A stretch of 64,000 bases of DNA from Halovulum sp039180525 (lineage in GTDB: Bacteria; Pseudomonadota; Alphaproteobacteria; Rhodobacterales; Rhodobacteraceae), in the NCBI GenBank assembly GCA_039180525.1, contig JBCDDF010000006.1, positions 49,372 to 113,371 of the forward strand, given 5' to 3'. Within the stretch, counting starts at the first letter, position 1. Each line of letters begins with the position of its first letter. This document shows, in pieces, positions 54,369 to 63,843 of the stretch. A program made the translations under genes and the position numbers. A model generated the notes under the pieces. It worked only from the letters and a program-made list of their open reading frames with translations. It searched no databases and was not told where the DNA came from.

Positions 54369-55260
54369 TCCGGTTCAGCCGCGCCTCGCGCCGGGCGATG
54401 TACAGCGTGGCGGCGATGATGATCGCGGCGCCGATCAGTGTCACCGTATCGGGCGTTTCGGCATAGAAGACGTAGCCGGCGATGCCGATCAGCACCAGCC
54501 GCAGATAGGTGATGGGCGCCAGCACCGAAGCCTCGCCATGGCGATAGGCATGAATGTCGGCGACCCCGCGCACCACGCCGCCGGCGACCGTCAGCCCCAC
54601 GGCGAACCAGACCCAGCCGGTCTGCGGCAATGCCAGCACCGGCGCGGCCAGGGGCAGGGAGACGACAAGCGTGATCACCACCGAAGAAACATAGGCTGCG
54701 GCCGCGCCATCGGCCTCGGCCAGTCCGCGCGACAGCACCAGGGCGATGGCGAACAGCGCCGAGGAGGCAAGCGCCGCCAGCATCGCCGGCTCCAGCGGTT
54801 GCAGCCCGGGGCGCAGGATGATCACCGCGCCCAGAAAGCCAGCCGCGATGGCGGCGCTGCGCCGCGGGCCGACCCGCTCCCCCCGGAAAACCGCCGACAG
54901 GATAGTGGCGAAGATCGGTGCCATGAAGAACAGCACCGCCGCGGTGGCCAGCGGGATATGGATCAGCGTGTAGAACCCCAGATGCGTCGACAATCCGATC
55001 AGCGCGCCGCGCAGGATGTGCAGCCCGGGCCGCGAGAACCGCATCGGCCGAAGCCGTGGGATCAGGATCAGAAGCGGGATCAGCCCCAGCGCGATGATGC
55101 CCGCGCGCAGAACCACGATCATGCGGCTGTCTATGCTGCCGCCGACCTCGCGGACGGACACCGACATGACGCTCGCGCCCACGACAGAGGCCAGGATCCA
55201 GGCGATGCCCTGGGTGTTGTCGATCCGGCGGGGTGCGGGGGGCGTTGCCGTGGTGGCCAT
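54346..55260 (-). CDS. DMT/EamA family transporter
   Basis: Starting at ATG 55260 (MATTATPPAPRRIDN) the 304-residue protein has two five-helix EamA repeats. The first includes GIAWILASVVGASVMSVSV and the second IALVLSRGLAEADG. It is an inner-membrane drug/metabolite exporter of unknown substrate. An upstream start at 55335 would run into the region before the divergent isomerase gene and adds no helix. It overlaps the end of recR. Confidence 0.87.
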   Translation of the reverse strand: MATTATPPAPRRIDNTQGIAWILASVVGASVMSVSVREVGGSIDSRMIVVLRAGIIALGLIPLLILIPRLRPMRFSRPGLHILRGALIGLSTHLGFYTLIHIPLATAAVLFFMAPIFATILSAVFRGERVGPRRSAAIAAGFLGAVIILRPGLQPLEPAMLAALASSALFAIALVLSRGLAEADGAAAAYVSSVVITLVVSLPLAAPVLALPQTGWVWFAVGLTVAGGVVRGVADIHAYRHGEASVLAPITYLRLVLIGIAGYVFYAETPDTVTLIGAAIIIAATLYIARREARLNRIKAPSAP

Positions 55261-55346
55261 GGGCTCAGCCCTACGCTCGCGCGGCCCGGTTGCCAACCCC
55301 GCCTGCGCCCCGCATGCTGGTCCCCAGACGACCAAGGACCCGACCC

Positions 55347-56033
55347 ATGCACCGTTCCGAGATCAACGAGATCATCCGCGAAAGCGACCGTTTCATCCGG
55401 TCCTTCGGCTTCCGGCTGCCGCCGTTTGCGTATTGGTCGCCGGACGAGCTGCGCGAGCGGGTGGCGCATGACGCCGCGATGATCCGCGACAACCGGCTGG
55501 GCTGGGACATCACCGATTACGGGCGCGGCAATTTCGCCGATCTGGGCCTGTTTCTGTTCACCGTGCGCAACGGGGCGGCGGCAGATCTGCAAAGCGGGCG
55601 CGGCATGCTTTACGCCGAGAAGATCATGATCAGCCGCAAGGATCAGATCTCGCCCATGCACCGGCACAACATCAAGGCCGAAGACATCATCAACCGCGGC
55701 GGCGGCACGCTGGTGATCGAGCTTTACGCCGCCGACCGCACCGGCGCGATCGACCCGGAGGCGGAGGTCCGGGTGCGCACCGATGGCCGCTGGCGCAAGT
55801 TTCTGGCCGGCGGGCATCTGAAGCTGGAACCGGGCGAAAGCGTGACGCTGATGCCCGGGGACTGGCATGCGTTCTGGGGCGAGGGCGGGGACGTGCTGAT
55901 CGGCGAGGTGTCGACGGTGAATGACGACCTGACCGACAATGTGTTCCGCGACCCGATCGGGCGGTTTTCAGAGATCGAGGAAGATACCGACCCGCTGCAT
56001 CTGCTGGTGTCGGATTACGACACGCGGCTTTGA
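55347..56033 (+). CDS. D-lyxose ketol-isomerase-like cupin
   Basis: The 228-residue protein starts at ATG 55347 with AAGGA eight bases upstream. A cupin metal site is visible in KIMISRKDQISPMHRHNIKAEDII, and a second histidine in GDWHAFWGE. This is the D-lyxose isomerase family that interconverts D-lyxose and D-xylulose using a divalent metal. It is monocistronic, divergent from the DMT gene, and its gene neighbours give no sugar pathway, so substrate remains a family-level inference. Confidence 0.85.
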   Translation: MHRSEINEIIRESDRFIRSFGFRLPPFAYWSPDELRERVAHDAAMIRDNRLGWDITDYGRGNFADLGLFLFTVRNGAAADLQSGRGMLYAEKIMISRKDQISPMHRHNIKAEDIINRGGGTLVIELYAADRTGAIDPEAEVRVRTDGRWRKFLAGGHLKLEPGESVTLMPGDWHAFWGEGGDVLIGEVSTVNDDLTDNVFRDPIGRFSEIEEDTDPLHLLVSDYDTRL

Positions 56034-56062
56034 GTGCCGCGCGCCGGTGCGCCGGGCCGTGG

Positions 56063-57589
56063 TCAGAAGATGAAGTGATCCACGGTCAAATCGCCGGCTT
56101 CGACACCGGCCAGCAGGACCGAGCCCGTGCCGAGAACTATCAGTGCGCCATCTGCCGTGTCGGTAATATCCAGATCCTCGAACGCGGCGAAATCCTTGAG
56201 TTCGAGCAGGTCCAGCTTCAAGTTGAACCCGTTCAGCTGATCGTCGCCATTGTCGTTTCTGAAAACGAACTCATCGGCACCGCCGCCGCCCGAGAGCGTG
56301 TCGTCGCCGCCGCCTGAGACAATTCTATCGTTACCCTTGCCGCCCTTGATGAAATCCGCGCCGCCATTGCCTTTGATGAAGTCGTGGCCGTTTTCGCCGT
56401 AGAGCGTGTCATTGCCCTGCTTGCCGAACATGGTGTCGTCGCCCGCTCCGCCGAAGCCACGGTCATCGCCTTCGCCGAGCTTCACGATATCGTCGCCCCG
56501 GAATCCGCGCACGACATCGTCGCCGTCTTTCGACACCAGCTTGTTGTCCAGCCCGTTACCGCGAATGTCGTCTTTGCCCCAACCGGTAAACGCGTTCTCG
56601 ATGTCCACACCGGCCGCTATGGTGAACCCGCCATAGATGCCTTCGACCCGGGACAAACCCCCGCCGGCCAAGGCGCCGTCCTCCGGATCCAGGGTTGCCG
56701 GGCGCAGATCGATCCGGACAGCGTCGCCGGTCTTCGCCGAAATTGCGTCGATGCCGCCGGTGTCCCAGATCGACTTATAGTAGGTGCCGGTACCGTTCGC
56801 GGTGGCCAGCGCATAGGTGTCATCGCCGCCGGCGCTGTCGGTGTTTGCGCCATAAAGGGCCTGCAACATGGCGATGTCGAACGCGCCCATGGTCGCGAAG
56901 CTGCGGTCGACGCTGGTGATATCCGACCACGGCCAGCCGGTGCTGCGGCTGCCATCCTCAAGTGTCTGGCGCACCTCGTTATAACTCAGCAGGGTGTAGA
57001 GCGTCTGGTTCAGCGCGTGGTCGCCGGTATCGTCGGGGCCCGATACGCCGGGAAAGGATACGCTGAATTCGTTGTCGTCATGCGGATGCGACAAGCCCAT
57101 GTTGTGAAGCAGTTCATGAATGGCCGTGGCGTAGTTGATCCCGCCATAGGTCAACCCGTTCGGTTCCCCCGGGAAGGTGCCATAGATGTAATAGCTGTTC
57201 ATGAACACGCCGTCGCCGCCGACGGCATAGGAATAACCGGTGTAATTCGCGTCTTCATCGTAGACCGACCAATAGTCGATGTCGGCGTTGGCATTGCGGC
57301 CGTCGACTTCCCGGAAGCTCACGTCAGCCACGGCCGATATGTCGTCCATCGCGGTGCGGAAGGCGTCTTTCAACTCCCGCGAAAACTCGCCGACGGTCTG
57401 CCCCTCAAAGCCGAAATCGGGGCTGCGCTCGTTCTCTCTGAAGTTGTAGGTCAGGTCGTTCGACGACCATGTCATGTACCGCGACACGCCATCGGAGTAG
57501 CTGTCGATCTGAAATCCCAACCCGGCCAGATACGGGTTGTTTTCAATGATCTCAGAAGTTTCGCGGTCGGTGACAGTGATCGTTGCCAT
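56063..57589 (-). CDS. M10-type RTX metalloprotease, probably type I secreted
   Basis: The 508-residue protein has the zinc-binding motif HELLHNMGLSHPH at residues 158-170 and C-terminal glycine-rich nonapeptide repeats (for example GGAGDDTMFGKQGNDTLYGE at about residues 380-400). There is no N-terminal signal peptide, and the end TVDHFIF fits a type I C-terminal signal. The Met-turn region reads TLYTLLSYNE; serralysins have methionine where leucine stands. An AT-rich promoter lies upstream. The T1SS partners are not encoded beside it. Confidence 0.9.
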   Translation of the reverse strand: MATITVTDRETSEIIENNPYLAGLGFQIDSYSDGVSRYMTWSSNDLTYNFRENERSPDFGFEGQTVGEFSRELKDAFRTAMDDISAVADVSFREVDGRNANADIDYWSVYDEDANYTGYSYAVGGDGVFMNSYYIYGTFPGEPNGLTYGGINYATAIHELLHNMGLSHPHDDNEFSVSFPGVSGPDDTGDHALNQTLYTLLSYNEVRQTLEDGSRSTGWPWSDITSVDRSFATMGAFDIAMLQALYGANTDSAGGDDTYALATANGTGTYYKSIWDTGGIDAISAKTGDAVRIDLRPATLDPEDGALAGGGLSRVEGIYGGFTIAAGVDIENAFTGWGKDDIRGNGLDNKLVSKDGDDVVRGFRGDDIVKLGEGDDRGFGGAGDDTMFGKQGNDTLYGENGHDFIKGNGGADFIKGGKGNDRIVSGGGDDTLSGGGGADEFVFRNDNGDDQLNGFNLKLDLLELKDFAAFEDLDITDTADGALIVLGTGSVLLAGVEAGDLTVDHFIF

Positions 57590-57739
57590 TATGAAAGCCT
57601 CTTAAAATGCGACCGGGCGCCTAGATACTTAAATATTAACGGTGTTGCTCTTCAGCATGGCTGAAATGTGGCATCGGCGCCATGACGTTGCGTCCTTGCC
57701 TCCGGCCGCTGTCGAAAATATCTGTGGGGCGGCGCAACG

Positions 57740-59548
57740 ATGGCGGCAACGATGGCAAGACAACCTGTGGCGGCGTCAGAGCGCGAAGACCGGGCACGGT
57801 CTAAGCGTGTACGGGCGTTGGCCGGGTTGATGCCGTTTCTGCTGCCCTATCGCGGGATGATCGCGCTGGCGCTGCTGACGCTGACCGTCACTGCCGGCCT
57901 TTCGCTCAGCCTGCCGCTTGCCGTGCGCCGCGTGGTCGACGGGTTCGATGGTGGCGACATGCATCTGATGGATCGCTATTTCGCCGCGGCAGTTGGGATC
58001 GCCTCGCTTCTGGCGCTGGGCACGGCGCTGCGCTACGTAATTGTCACCCGCATCGGCGAGCGTGTCGTCGCCGATATCCGCACCGCGGTCTATGACCGCG
58101 TCATCGCCATGAGCCCGGTCTTCTTCGAACGCGTCTTGACGGGCGAGGTCCTGTCGCGCCTGACCACGGACACCACGCTGATCCTATCCATCGTCGGGTC
58201 CTCGATCTCGGTCGCGCTGCGCAACGTGCTGATCTTTGCGGGCGGGCTGGTGTTCATGCTGTTCACCTCGCCCAAGCTGACCGCGCTGGTGCTGCTGCTG
58301 GTGCCGCTGGTGATCGCACCGATCATCCTGCTCGGCCGGCGGCTGAAATCCCTCAGCCGCGAGAACCAGGACCGGGTGGCGGAATCCTCCGGGCTCGCCT
58401 CGGAAAGCTTGTTGGCCGCGCAGACCGTACAGGCCAACACGCACGAGGCCACAAGCCGCGCCGCCTTTGGGGCGGTCACCGAACGCTCTCTGATTGCGGC
58501 GTATCGGCGCATCGCGACACGGGGCTGGATGACCGCGATCGTCATATTTTTCACCTTCTGTGGCATCACCGGGATCCTGTGGGTGGGCGCCCGTGACGTC
58601 CAGGATGCCGTTATGACCCCGGGCGAGTTGGTCCAGTTCCTGATCTATTCGGTGATGGTCGCCGGCGCCGTCGGCGCCTTGTCGGAGGTTTGGGGCGAGG
58701 TCCAGCGCGCCGCTGGGGCCACCGAGCGGCTGGTTGAGTTGCTGACGCTGGAGGACGGCATCACCGACCCCGTGACGCCCGCGCCCCTTCCCCAGCCGGT
58801 GCGCGGGGCGCTGCGTTTCCAGGGTGTCGACTTCCGCTATCCCGCCCGGCCGGAGGTCAGCGCGCTGGAGGACTTCACGCTCGATGTCGCACCGGGAGAG
58901 ACGGTGGCCCTGGTCGGGCCGTCGGGCGCGGGCAAGACCACCGTTTTCCAGGTGCTGATGCGGTTTTTCGATCCCGATGCCGGCACGATCACGCTGGACG
59001 GCGCGCCCATCGAAAGCCTGTCGCGCGACGATCTGCGCCGACAATTCGCGCTGGTGCCACAGGAACCGGCGGTGTTCGCCACCACTGCGCGTGAAAACAT
59101 CCGCTTCGGTCGCCCCGAGGCCACCGACGCGGAGGTCGAGGTCGCGGCGCGCGCGGCGGCGGCGGATGCGTTCCTGACCGAGTTGCCGGACGGGTATGAC
59201 ACCTATGTCGGGGAACGTGGCGTGATGCTGTCGGGCGGTCAGAAACAGCGCATCGCCATCGCCCGCGCGATCCTGCGCAACGCCCCGGTTCTGCTGCTCG
59301 ACGAGGCGACCTCCGCGCTGGATGCACAAAGCGAACGCGCGGTGCAGCAGGCGGTCGAAAGCCTGTCCCAAGGCCGCACCACGCTGATCATCGCCCACCG
59401 CCTGGCGACGGTCAAAAAGGCCGACCGGATCGTGGTGATGGACCAGGGCCGCATCCTGGCCGAGGGCAGCCATGAGGCGCTGGTTGACCAGGGCGGCCTT
59501 TATGCGCAACTGGCGAAATTGCAGTTCACCGACGGAAAAGCGGCCTGA
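57740..59548 (+). CDS. ABC exporter half-transporter, MsbA-like
   Basis: The 602-residue protein has a six-helix transmembrane domain (LMPFLLPYRGMIALALLTL at the start) and an ATPase with GPSGAGKT near residue 393, LSGGQKQRIAIARAIL and LLLDEATSALD. It is diverged from the three-gene exporter operon and lacks the shared RQSGGFL tail. It could export lipid or be a type I exporter, but T1SS ATPases usually have an N-terminal C39-like domain, absent here. The start could also be ATG 57758. Confidence 0.92.
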   Translation: MAATMARQPVAASEREDRARSKRVRALAGLMPFLLPYRGMIALALLTLTVTAGLSLSLPLAVRRVVDGFDGGDMHLMDRYFAAAVGIASLLALGTALRYVIVTRIGERVVADIRTAVYDRVIAMSPVFFERVLTGEVLSRLTTDTTLILSIVGSSISVALRNVLIFAGGLVFMLFTSPKLTALVLLLVPLVIAPIILLGRRLKSLSRENQDRVAESSGLASESLLAAQTVQANTHEATSRAAFGAVTERSLIAAYRRIATRGWMTAIVIFFTFCGITGILWVGARDVQDAVMTPGELVQFLIYSVMVAGAVGALSEVWGEVQRAAGATERLVELLTLEDGITDPVTPAPLPQPVRGALRFQGVDFRYPARPEVSALEDFTLDVAPGETVALVGPSGAGKTTVFQVLMRFFDPDAGTITLDGAPIESLSRDDLRRQFALVPQEPAVFATTARENIRFGRPEATDAEVEVAARAAAADAFLTELPDGYDTYVGERGVMLSGGQKQRIAIARAILRNAPVLLLDEATSALDAQSERAVQQAVESLSQGRTTLIIAHRLATVKKADRIVVMDQGRILAEGSHEALVDQGGLYAQLAKLQFTDGKAA

Positions 59549-59651
59549 AAGCTGGCCCGCGGCGCGAACACCGTTTAGAAAACCCCATCCACGCCGCGCC
59601 GTCCCAATTCGGCGCCGTAATAACAGCCCTCCAAGGGCGGGAGGAAAGTCC

Positions 59652-61559
59652 GTGAGCATCGTCGTCAATCTCGCAGACAAGATCGAATACGAAACCGCCG
59701 CGCCGATGGATGATCGTTGGACCGCCCGCACAGTCTATGAAATGCTGGCGCAGACGGTGGCGCGATCGGGCAACCGCCCGGCGGTCAGTTTTCAGATCAA
59801 ATCCGGGCCCAAGGATAAGAAAGAAACCCTGACCTGGGCCGAATTCCAGACCCAGGTCACCCGCACCGCCAACTACCTGCGCAGTATCGGCATCGGCGAG
59901 GCGGATGTGGTTGCCTATGTCCTGCCGAACTGCAACGAAACCGCGATCACGCTGGCGGCCGGCGCCACAGCGGGCATCGTCAGCCCGGTCAACCCGCTGC
60001 TCAGTGCCGCCCAGATCGGCGCGATCCTGGCGGAGACCGGCGCCAAGGCGGTGGTGACCCTGGCGCCGTTTCCGAAATCCGACCTGTCGGCGAAGGTGTC
60101 CGAGGCGCTGCGGCTCGCGCCCGGCGTCCAGACCCTGATCGAGGTCGATCTGCGCCATTACCTGACGCCGCCGGTCAGCTGGCTGGTGCCGTTGCTTAGA
60201 CCCAAGCCCGACCGCGACCATCGTGCCAAGGTGGTCGATTTCGCCACCGCCATCGCCGGCCAGCCGGGTGACGCGCTGACCTTTGAGGAAAGCGACGACG
60301 ACCGGATCTGCACTTATTTCCATACCGGCGGCACGACCGGCATGCCCAAAGTCGCACAGCACCGGCACTCGGGGATCATCTACAACGGCTGGTGCGGCAA
60401 GTCCTACCTGTTCAGCGACCAGGATGTGCTGATGTGCCCGCTGCCGCTGTTCCATGTGCTGGCGGCCTATCCGGTGTTTGCAAGCTGCCTTTTTTCCGGG
60501 GCGCATATGGTCATGCCCACGCCCGCCGGCTATCGCGGCGACGGCGTGTTCGACAATTTCTGGAAGCTGATCGAACGCTACGGCGCCACGTTCATGATCA
60601 CCGTGCCCACGGCCGCCGCGGCGCTGATGCAGCGCCCGGTGGATGCCGATGTGTCCACCTTGCGCTATGCGGTATCGGGCTCTGCGCCGCTGCCGGTGGA
60701 GCTTTTCAAACGCTTCGAGGCGGAGACCGGGCTGAAGATCCTGGAAGGCTATGGCATGACCGAGACGACGTGCCTGATCTCCATCAACCCGCCCGAGGGC
60801 GAACGCAAGATCGGCTCGGTCGGGCTGCCTTTTCCCTACACCGATATCCGCATTCTCGACTGCGGCGCCGATGGCGCGATCCATAAGGAATGCGGCGTCG
60901 ACGAAATCGGTGAGATCTGCGTCGTCAACCCGGGCGTCAATGTGGGCGCGACCTATACAGAGCCGGAGAAGAACACCGGCCTCTACGCCGACGGCAGCTA
61001 TCTGCGGACCGGCGATCTGGGCCGGATCGATGCCGACGGATATCTATGGATCACCGGGCGGGCGAAAGATCTGATCATCCGCGGTGGCCACAATATCGAC
61101 CCGGCGACGATCGAAGAGGCGCTGATGGCGCATCCGGATGTCAGTTTCGCCGGTGCGATCGGGCAGCCGGATGCGCATTCGGGCGAATTGCCCGCGGTCT
61201 ACGTCGAACTCCGCGCCGCGGCCAGCGTGGACGAGGCGGCGTTGATGAAGTTCGCCCAGGACAATATCGGCGAACGCGCGGCGCAGCCCAAACACCTGGA
61301 GATCCTGGACGAAATGCCGAAGACCGCCGTGGGAAAAGTGTTCAAACCCGCGCTGCGCAAGAAGGCGATCACGCGGATCTTCGACGCGGCCCTGGCCGAG
61401 GCGGAGCTGCCGATCGTCGTCGATCATGTCTTTGAGGACAAGCGGCGCGGCTTGGTTGCGGCGCTGAAGAAGACCGGCGAAGTCGACGACAATGCGGTGA
61501 ACGAGGCGCTGGGCGTGTTCGCCCGGCCCTGGATCTGGAACGATCATGCGAAGCGTTAG
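59652..61559 (+). CDS. Acyl-CoA synthetase (AMP-binding enzyme)
   Basis: The start is GTG 59652 (MSIVVNLADKIEYETAAPMD) with GGGAGGAAAG upstream; longer ORFs upstream overlap the end of the ABC gene. The 635-residue enzyme shows the adenylate-forming motifs CTYFHTGGTTGMPKVAQHRH near residue 220, GYGMTETTC, and the hinge YLRTGDLGRIDADGYLWITG with RAKDLIIRGGHNIDP. It activates a carboxylic acid to an acyl-CoA; chain length cannot be told. Confidence 0.92.
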   Translation: MSIVVNLADKIEYETAAPMDDRWTARTVYEMLAQTVARSGNRPAVSFQIKSGPKDKKETLTWAEFQTQVTRTANYLRSIGIGEADVVAYVLPNCNETAITLAAGATAGIVSPVNPLLSAAQIGAILAETGAKAVVTLAPFPKSDLSAKVSEALRLAPGVQTLIEVDLRHYLTPPVSWLVPLLRPKPDRDHRAKVVDFATAIAGQPGDALTFEESDDDRICTYFHTGGTTGMPKVAQHRHSGIIYNGWCGKSYLFSDQDVLMCPLPLFHVLAAYPVFASCLFSGAHMVMPTPAGYRGDGVFDNFWKLIERYGATFMITVPTAAAALMQRPVDADVSTLRYAVSGSAPLPVELFKRFEAETGLKILEGYGMTETTCLISINPPEGERKIGSVGLPFPYTDIRILDCGADGAIHKECGVDEIGEICVVNPGVNVGATYTEPEKNTGLYADGSYLRTGDLGRIDADGYLWITGRAKDLIIRGGHNIDPATIEEALMAHPDVSFAGAIGQPDAHSGELPAVYVELRAAASVDEAALMKFAQDNIGERAAQPKHLEILDEMPKTAVGKVFKPALRKKAITRIFDAALAEAELPIVVDHVFEDKRRGLVAALKKTGEVDDNAVNEALGVFARPWIWNDHAKR

Positions 61560-61699
61560 GCGCGGATGGTGACGGGCGGGCCTCGCTCGCGCGGCGACTG
61601 AGGCCCGGCTTCGACCATCTCGGCGCCGCGCGCGGTTTGCGGTCGTTTCGACCCGATCGGTTTGAAATCCTGACGGTGACACCCGAAAGGGGCGCGGTT

Positions 61700-61879
61700 T
61701 CAGCGGCGGCCCAGGCTCGGACGCTCGGTCCGCGTGGTGGCGCGGGCCTGTTCCGCGGTCAGGTGGAAGCGGGCCTCGCCCAAGGCCTCGGCCACGCGGG
61801 GCAGATGATCGGCGGCGCAGAACAGCTCCAGGCTTTCCAGGATCCGTTCCAGTTCGCCACGGGATTCGGGCATATACAT
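61700..61879 (-). CDS. Hidden 59-residue protein
   Basis: A frame from ATG 61879 to TGA 61700 encodes 59 residues starting MYMPESRGELERILESLELF and continuing with a helical, charged sequence (CAADHLPRVAEALGEARFHL). Amino-acid composition is protein-like and unlike the arginine/proline-rich shadow ORFs around it. There is no strong ribosome-binding site; the second ATG at 61873 is an alternative. It lies between the acyl-CoA synthetase and the EF-hand gene. Unknown function. Confidence 0.55.
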   Translation of the reverse strand: MYMPESRGELERILESLELFCAADHLPRVAEALGEARFHLTAEQARATTRTERPSLGRR

Positions 61880-61980
61880 CGCCGCACTCGCTCAACTCTT
61901 TGTCGGCGCGCAATGGGCCGAATAAGGCAGCGCTCTGTCAACGTGGGACGGGCGGAGATTTAACCTCTGGTTAACGAATG

Positions 61981-62017
61981 GCGTGGGCGGCCGGCGCGCA
62001 TCCGCGGCCGCCCACGC
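61981..62017 (-). terminator. 13-base stem hairpin after the EF-hand gene
   Basis: GCGTGGGCGGCCG (61981-61993) pairs with CGGCCGCCCACGC (62005-62017), seven bases past the stop of the minus-strand EF-hand gene. The bases that follow on the minus strand (CATTCGTTAACC) are only moderately T-rich. This is the strongest terminator-like hairpin seen in the window. Confidence 0.65.
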
Positions 62018-62023
62018 AGGGCT

Positions 62024-62518
62024 TTACTCGGCCTCCGGGGCGGCGCGCCGCCCGAAATCGTCGCGGTTCAGGATCCCGTCGCCATTGCGGTCGCGGGTCT
62101 CGATCAGGCGGGTGAATTCCTCGCCGAACTCCGCCACCGTCACCGCGCCATCGCCATTGTCGTCATGGGCCTGAAAGCGGTCGACCATGCGCTCGCGCAT
62201 GACGTCGAGCCACAGGGCCTCGTATTCGGCCAGGGTCAATTGCCCGTCGCCGTCGCCGTCGAATTCCGCCAGTTGCGCACTGCGCGCGGCGTCGATCTCA
62301 CCTTGGGTGACGCCGCCATCGCCATCGGTGTCATAGGTCTCCAAAAGCCGGGCGAACCGGGCCTGGGCCGCACGCCCGCGCTGTGCGCCGCGGCGGTCAT
62401 GGTCGCCGGCGGCATGGGCGAACCGCGGCCCGTCCCGGTCGGCGCGCCCGCGTTCCTGCGCGGTGGCGGTGCCCGCCAGCAGGGCCAAGGCGGCGGCGGT
62501 CAGCAGAAATCTGGTCAT
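62024..62518 (-). CDS. Exported protein with four EF-hand motifs
   Basis: Start at ATG 62518 gives a signal peptide (MTRFLLTAAALALLAGTATA) with AAAGGA eight bases upstream. The 164-residue protein carries four EF-hand loops: DTDGDGGVTQGE, DGDGDGQLTLAE, DDNGDGAVTVAE and DRNGDGILNRDD. It should bind calcium in the periplasm. No partner is apparent; the calcium-dependent RTX protease about 4.4 kb away is a loose thematic link only. Confidence 0.88.
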   Translation of the reverse strand: MTRFLLTAAALALLAGTATAQERGRADRDGPRFAHAAGDHDRRGAQRGRAAQARFARLLETYDTDGDGGVTQGEIDAARSAQLAEFDGDGDGQLTLAEYEALWLDVMRERMVDRFQAHDDNGDGAVTVAEFGEEFTRLIETRDRNGDGILNRDDFGRRAAPEAE

Positions 62519-62642
62519 GTCGGGTATCCTTTGCCTCAATGTGTTGATGGGGCTGATACGCGCGGCCGTGCCTGTTCCGTCGCTTGACCGGTGCCCGGGT
62601 GCGCGGCAGTGTCTCGCGCAAAACAACCGACAGGGGGACAAT

Positions 62643-63752
62643 ATGAAGACACGCGCGGCCATCGCCACCAAAGCCGGGGCGCCCTTGGAGATTGCGGAGG
62701 TGGATCTGGACGGCCCGCGCGCGGGCGAGGTTCTGGTCGAAATCAAGGCGACCGGGATCTGCCACACCGACGACTTCACCCTGTCGGGCGCCGATCCCGA
62801 AGGGATCTTTCCCGCCATCCTGGGCCATGAGGGCGCCGGCGTGGTGGTCGAATGCGGCCCCGGCGTGACGACGCTGAAACCGGGTGACCACGTGATCCCG
62901 CTCTACACGCCAGAATGCCGCGAATGCGACTACTGCCTGAACCCCAAGACCAATCTGTGCCAGAAGATCCGGTCGACCCAGGGCCAGGGGCTGATGCCCG
63001 ACGGATCCTCGCGGTTTTCCATCGGCGGCGAGGCGATCTTTCACTACATGGGCACGTCCACCTTCGCCAACCACACCGTGGTGCCCGAGATCGCGCTGGC
63101 CAAGATCCGGCCCGACGCGCCCTTCGACAAGGTCTGCTATATCGGCTGCGGCGTGACCACCGGGATCGGCGCGGTGATGAACACCGCTAAGGTGGAGATC
63201 GGATCGCGCGCGGTGGTGTTCGGCCTGGGCGGGATCGGGCTGAACGTGATCCAGGGTCTGCGGCTGGCCGGGGCGGACCAGATCGTGGGCGTCGATCTCA
63301 ATCCCGACAAAAGGGCCATGGCCGAACGTTTCGGGATGACCGATTTCGTCAACCCGGCCGAGGTGGAGGGCGATCTGGTGCCCTATCTGGTCGATCTGAC
63401 GAAGGGCGGGGCGGATTATTCCTTCGACGCCACCGGCAATGTCGATGTGATGCGCATGGCATTGGAATGCGCCCACAAGGGCTGGGGAGAGAGCATCATC
63501 ATCGGTGTGGCGCCGGCGGGCGCGGAGATTTCGACCCGGCCGTTCCAACTGGTCACCGGCCGGGTCTGGCGTGGCACCGCGTTCGGCGGCGCGCGCGGGC
63601 GGACCGATGTGCCGCGGATCGTGGACTGGTACATGCAGGGCAAGATCGAGATCGATCCGATGATCACCCACACGCTGAAACTGGACGAGATCAACAAGGG
63701 CTTCGATCTGATGCATTCTGGCGAGAGCATCCGGTCGGTCGTGGTGTACTGA
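62643..63752 (+). CDS. frmA: S-(hydroxymethyl)glutathione dehydrogenase / class III alcohol dehydrogenase
   Basis: The 369-residue zinc enzyme has GICHTDDFTLSGADPEGIFP, the catalytic zinc ligand block GHEGAGVV, the structural-zinc cysteines in PECRECDYCLNPKTNLC and the cofactor motif VVFGLGGIGLNVIQG. It oxidises the formaldehyde-glutathione adduct, the first detoxification step, and fits the demethylating enzymes elsewhere in the window. Start at ATG 62643 with AGGGGGA upstream. It ends with a hairpin and a downstream repeat. Confidence 0.94.
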   Translation: MKTRAAIATKAGAPLEIAEVDLDGPRAGEVLVEIKATGICHTDDFTLSGADPEGIFPAILGHEGAGVVVECGPGVTTLKPGDHVIPLYTPECRECDYCLNPKTNLCQKIRSTQGQGLMPDGSSRFSIGGEAIFHYMGTSTFANHTVVPEIALAKIRPDAPFDKVCYIGCGVTTGIGAVMNTAKVEIGSRAVVFGLGGIGLNVIQGLRLAGADQIVGVDLNPDKRAMAERFGMTDFVNPAEVEGDLVPYLVDLTKGGADYSFDATGNVDVMRMALECAHKGWGESIIIGVAPAGAEISTRPFQLVTGRVWRGTAFGGARGRTDVPRIVDWYMQGKIEIDPMITHTLKLDEINKGFDLMHSGESIRSVVVY

Positions 63753-63776
63753 GCGCGGCGCGTTTGGGCCGGCGAC

Positions 63777-63806
63777 GGGAGCGAGGGGCCAGCACCTCGC
63801 GCTCCC
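63777..63806 (+). terminator. Hairpin after frmA with a recurrent downstream motif
   Basis: GGGAGCGAGG (63777-63786) pairs with CCTCGCGCTCCC (63795-63806), with a two-base bulge. It is followed by CGGGATATTTGTGGAACAAA, very like GGGGATAGTCTTGGACCAAG found after the BCCT gene hairpin. A short T-run (ATATTTGT) makes it a plausible intrinsic terminator. Confidence 0.55.
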
Positions 63807-63843
63807 CGGGATATTTGTGGAACAAAGAGTGAGCGGCGTCTCG

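Noticed and set aside
57740..59548. Type I secretion exporter for the adjacent RTX protease
   Set aside because: The protein is MsbA-like, and no membrane-fusion protein or outer-membrane channel gene lies nearby.
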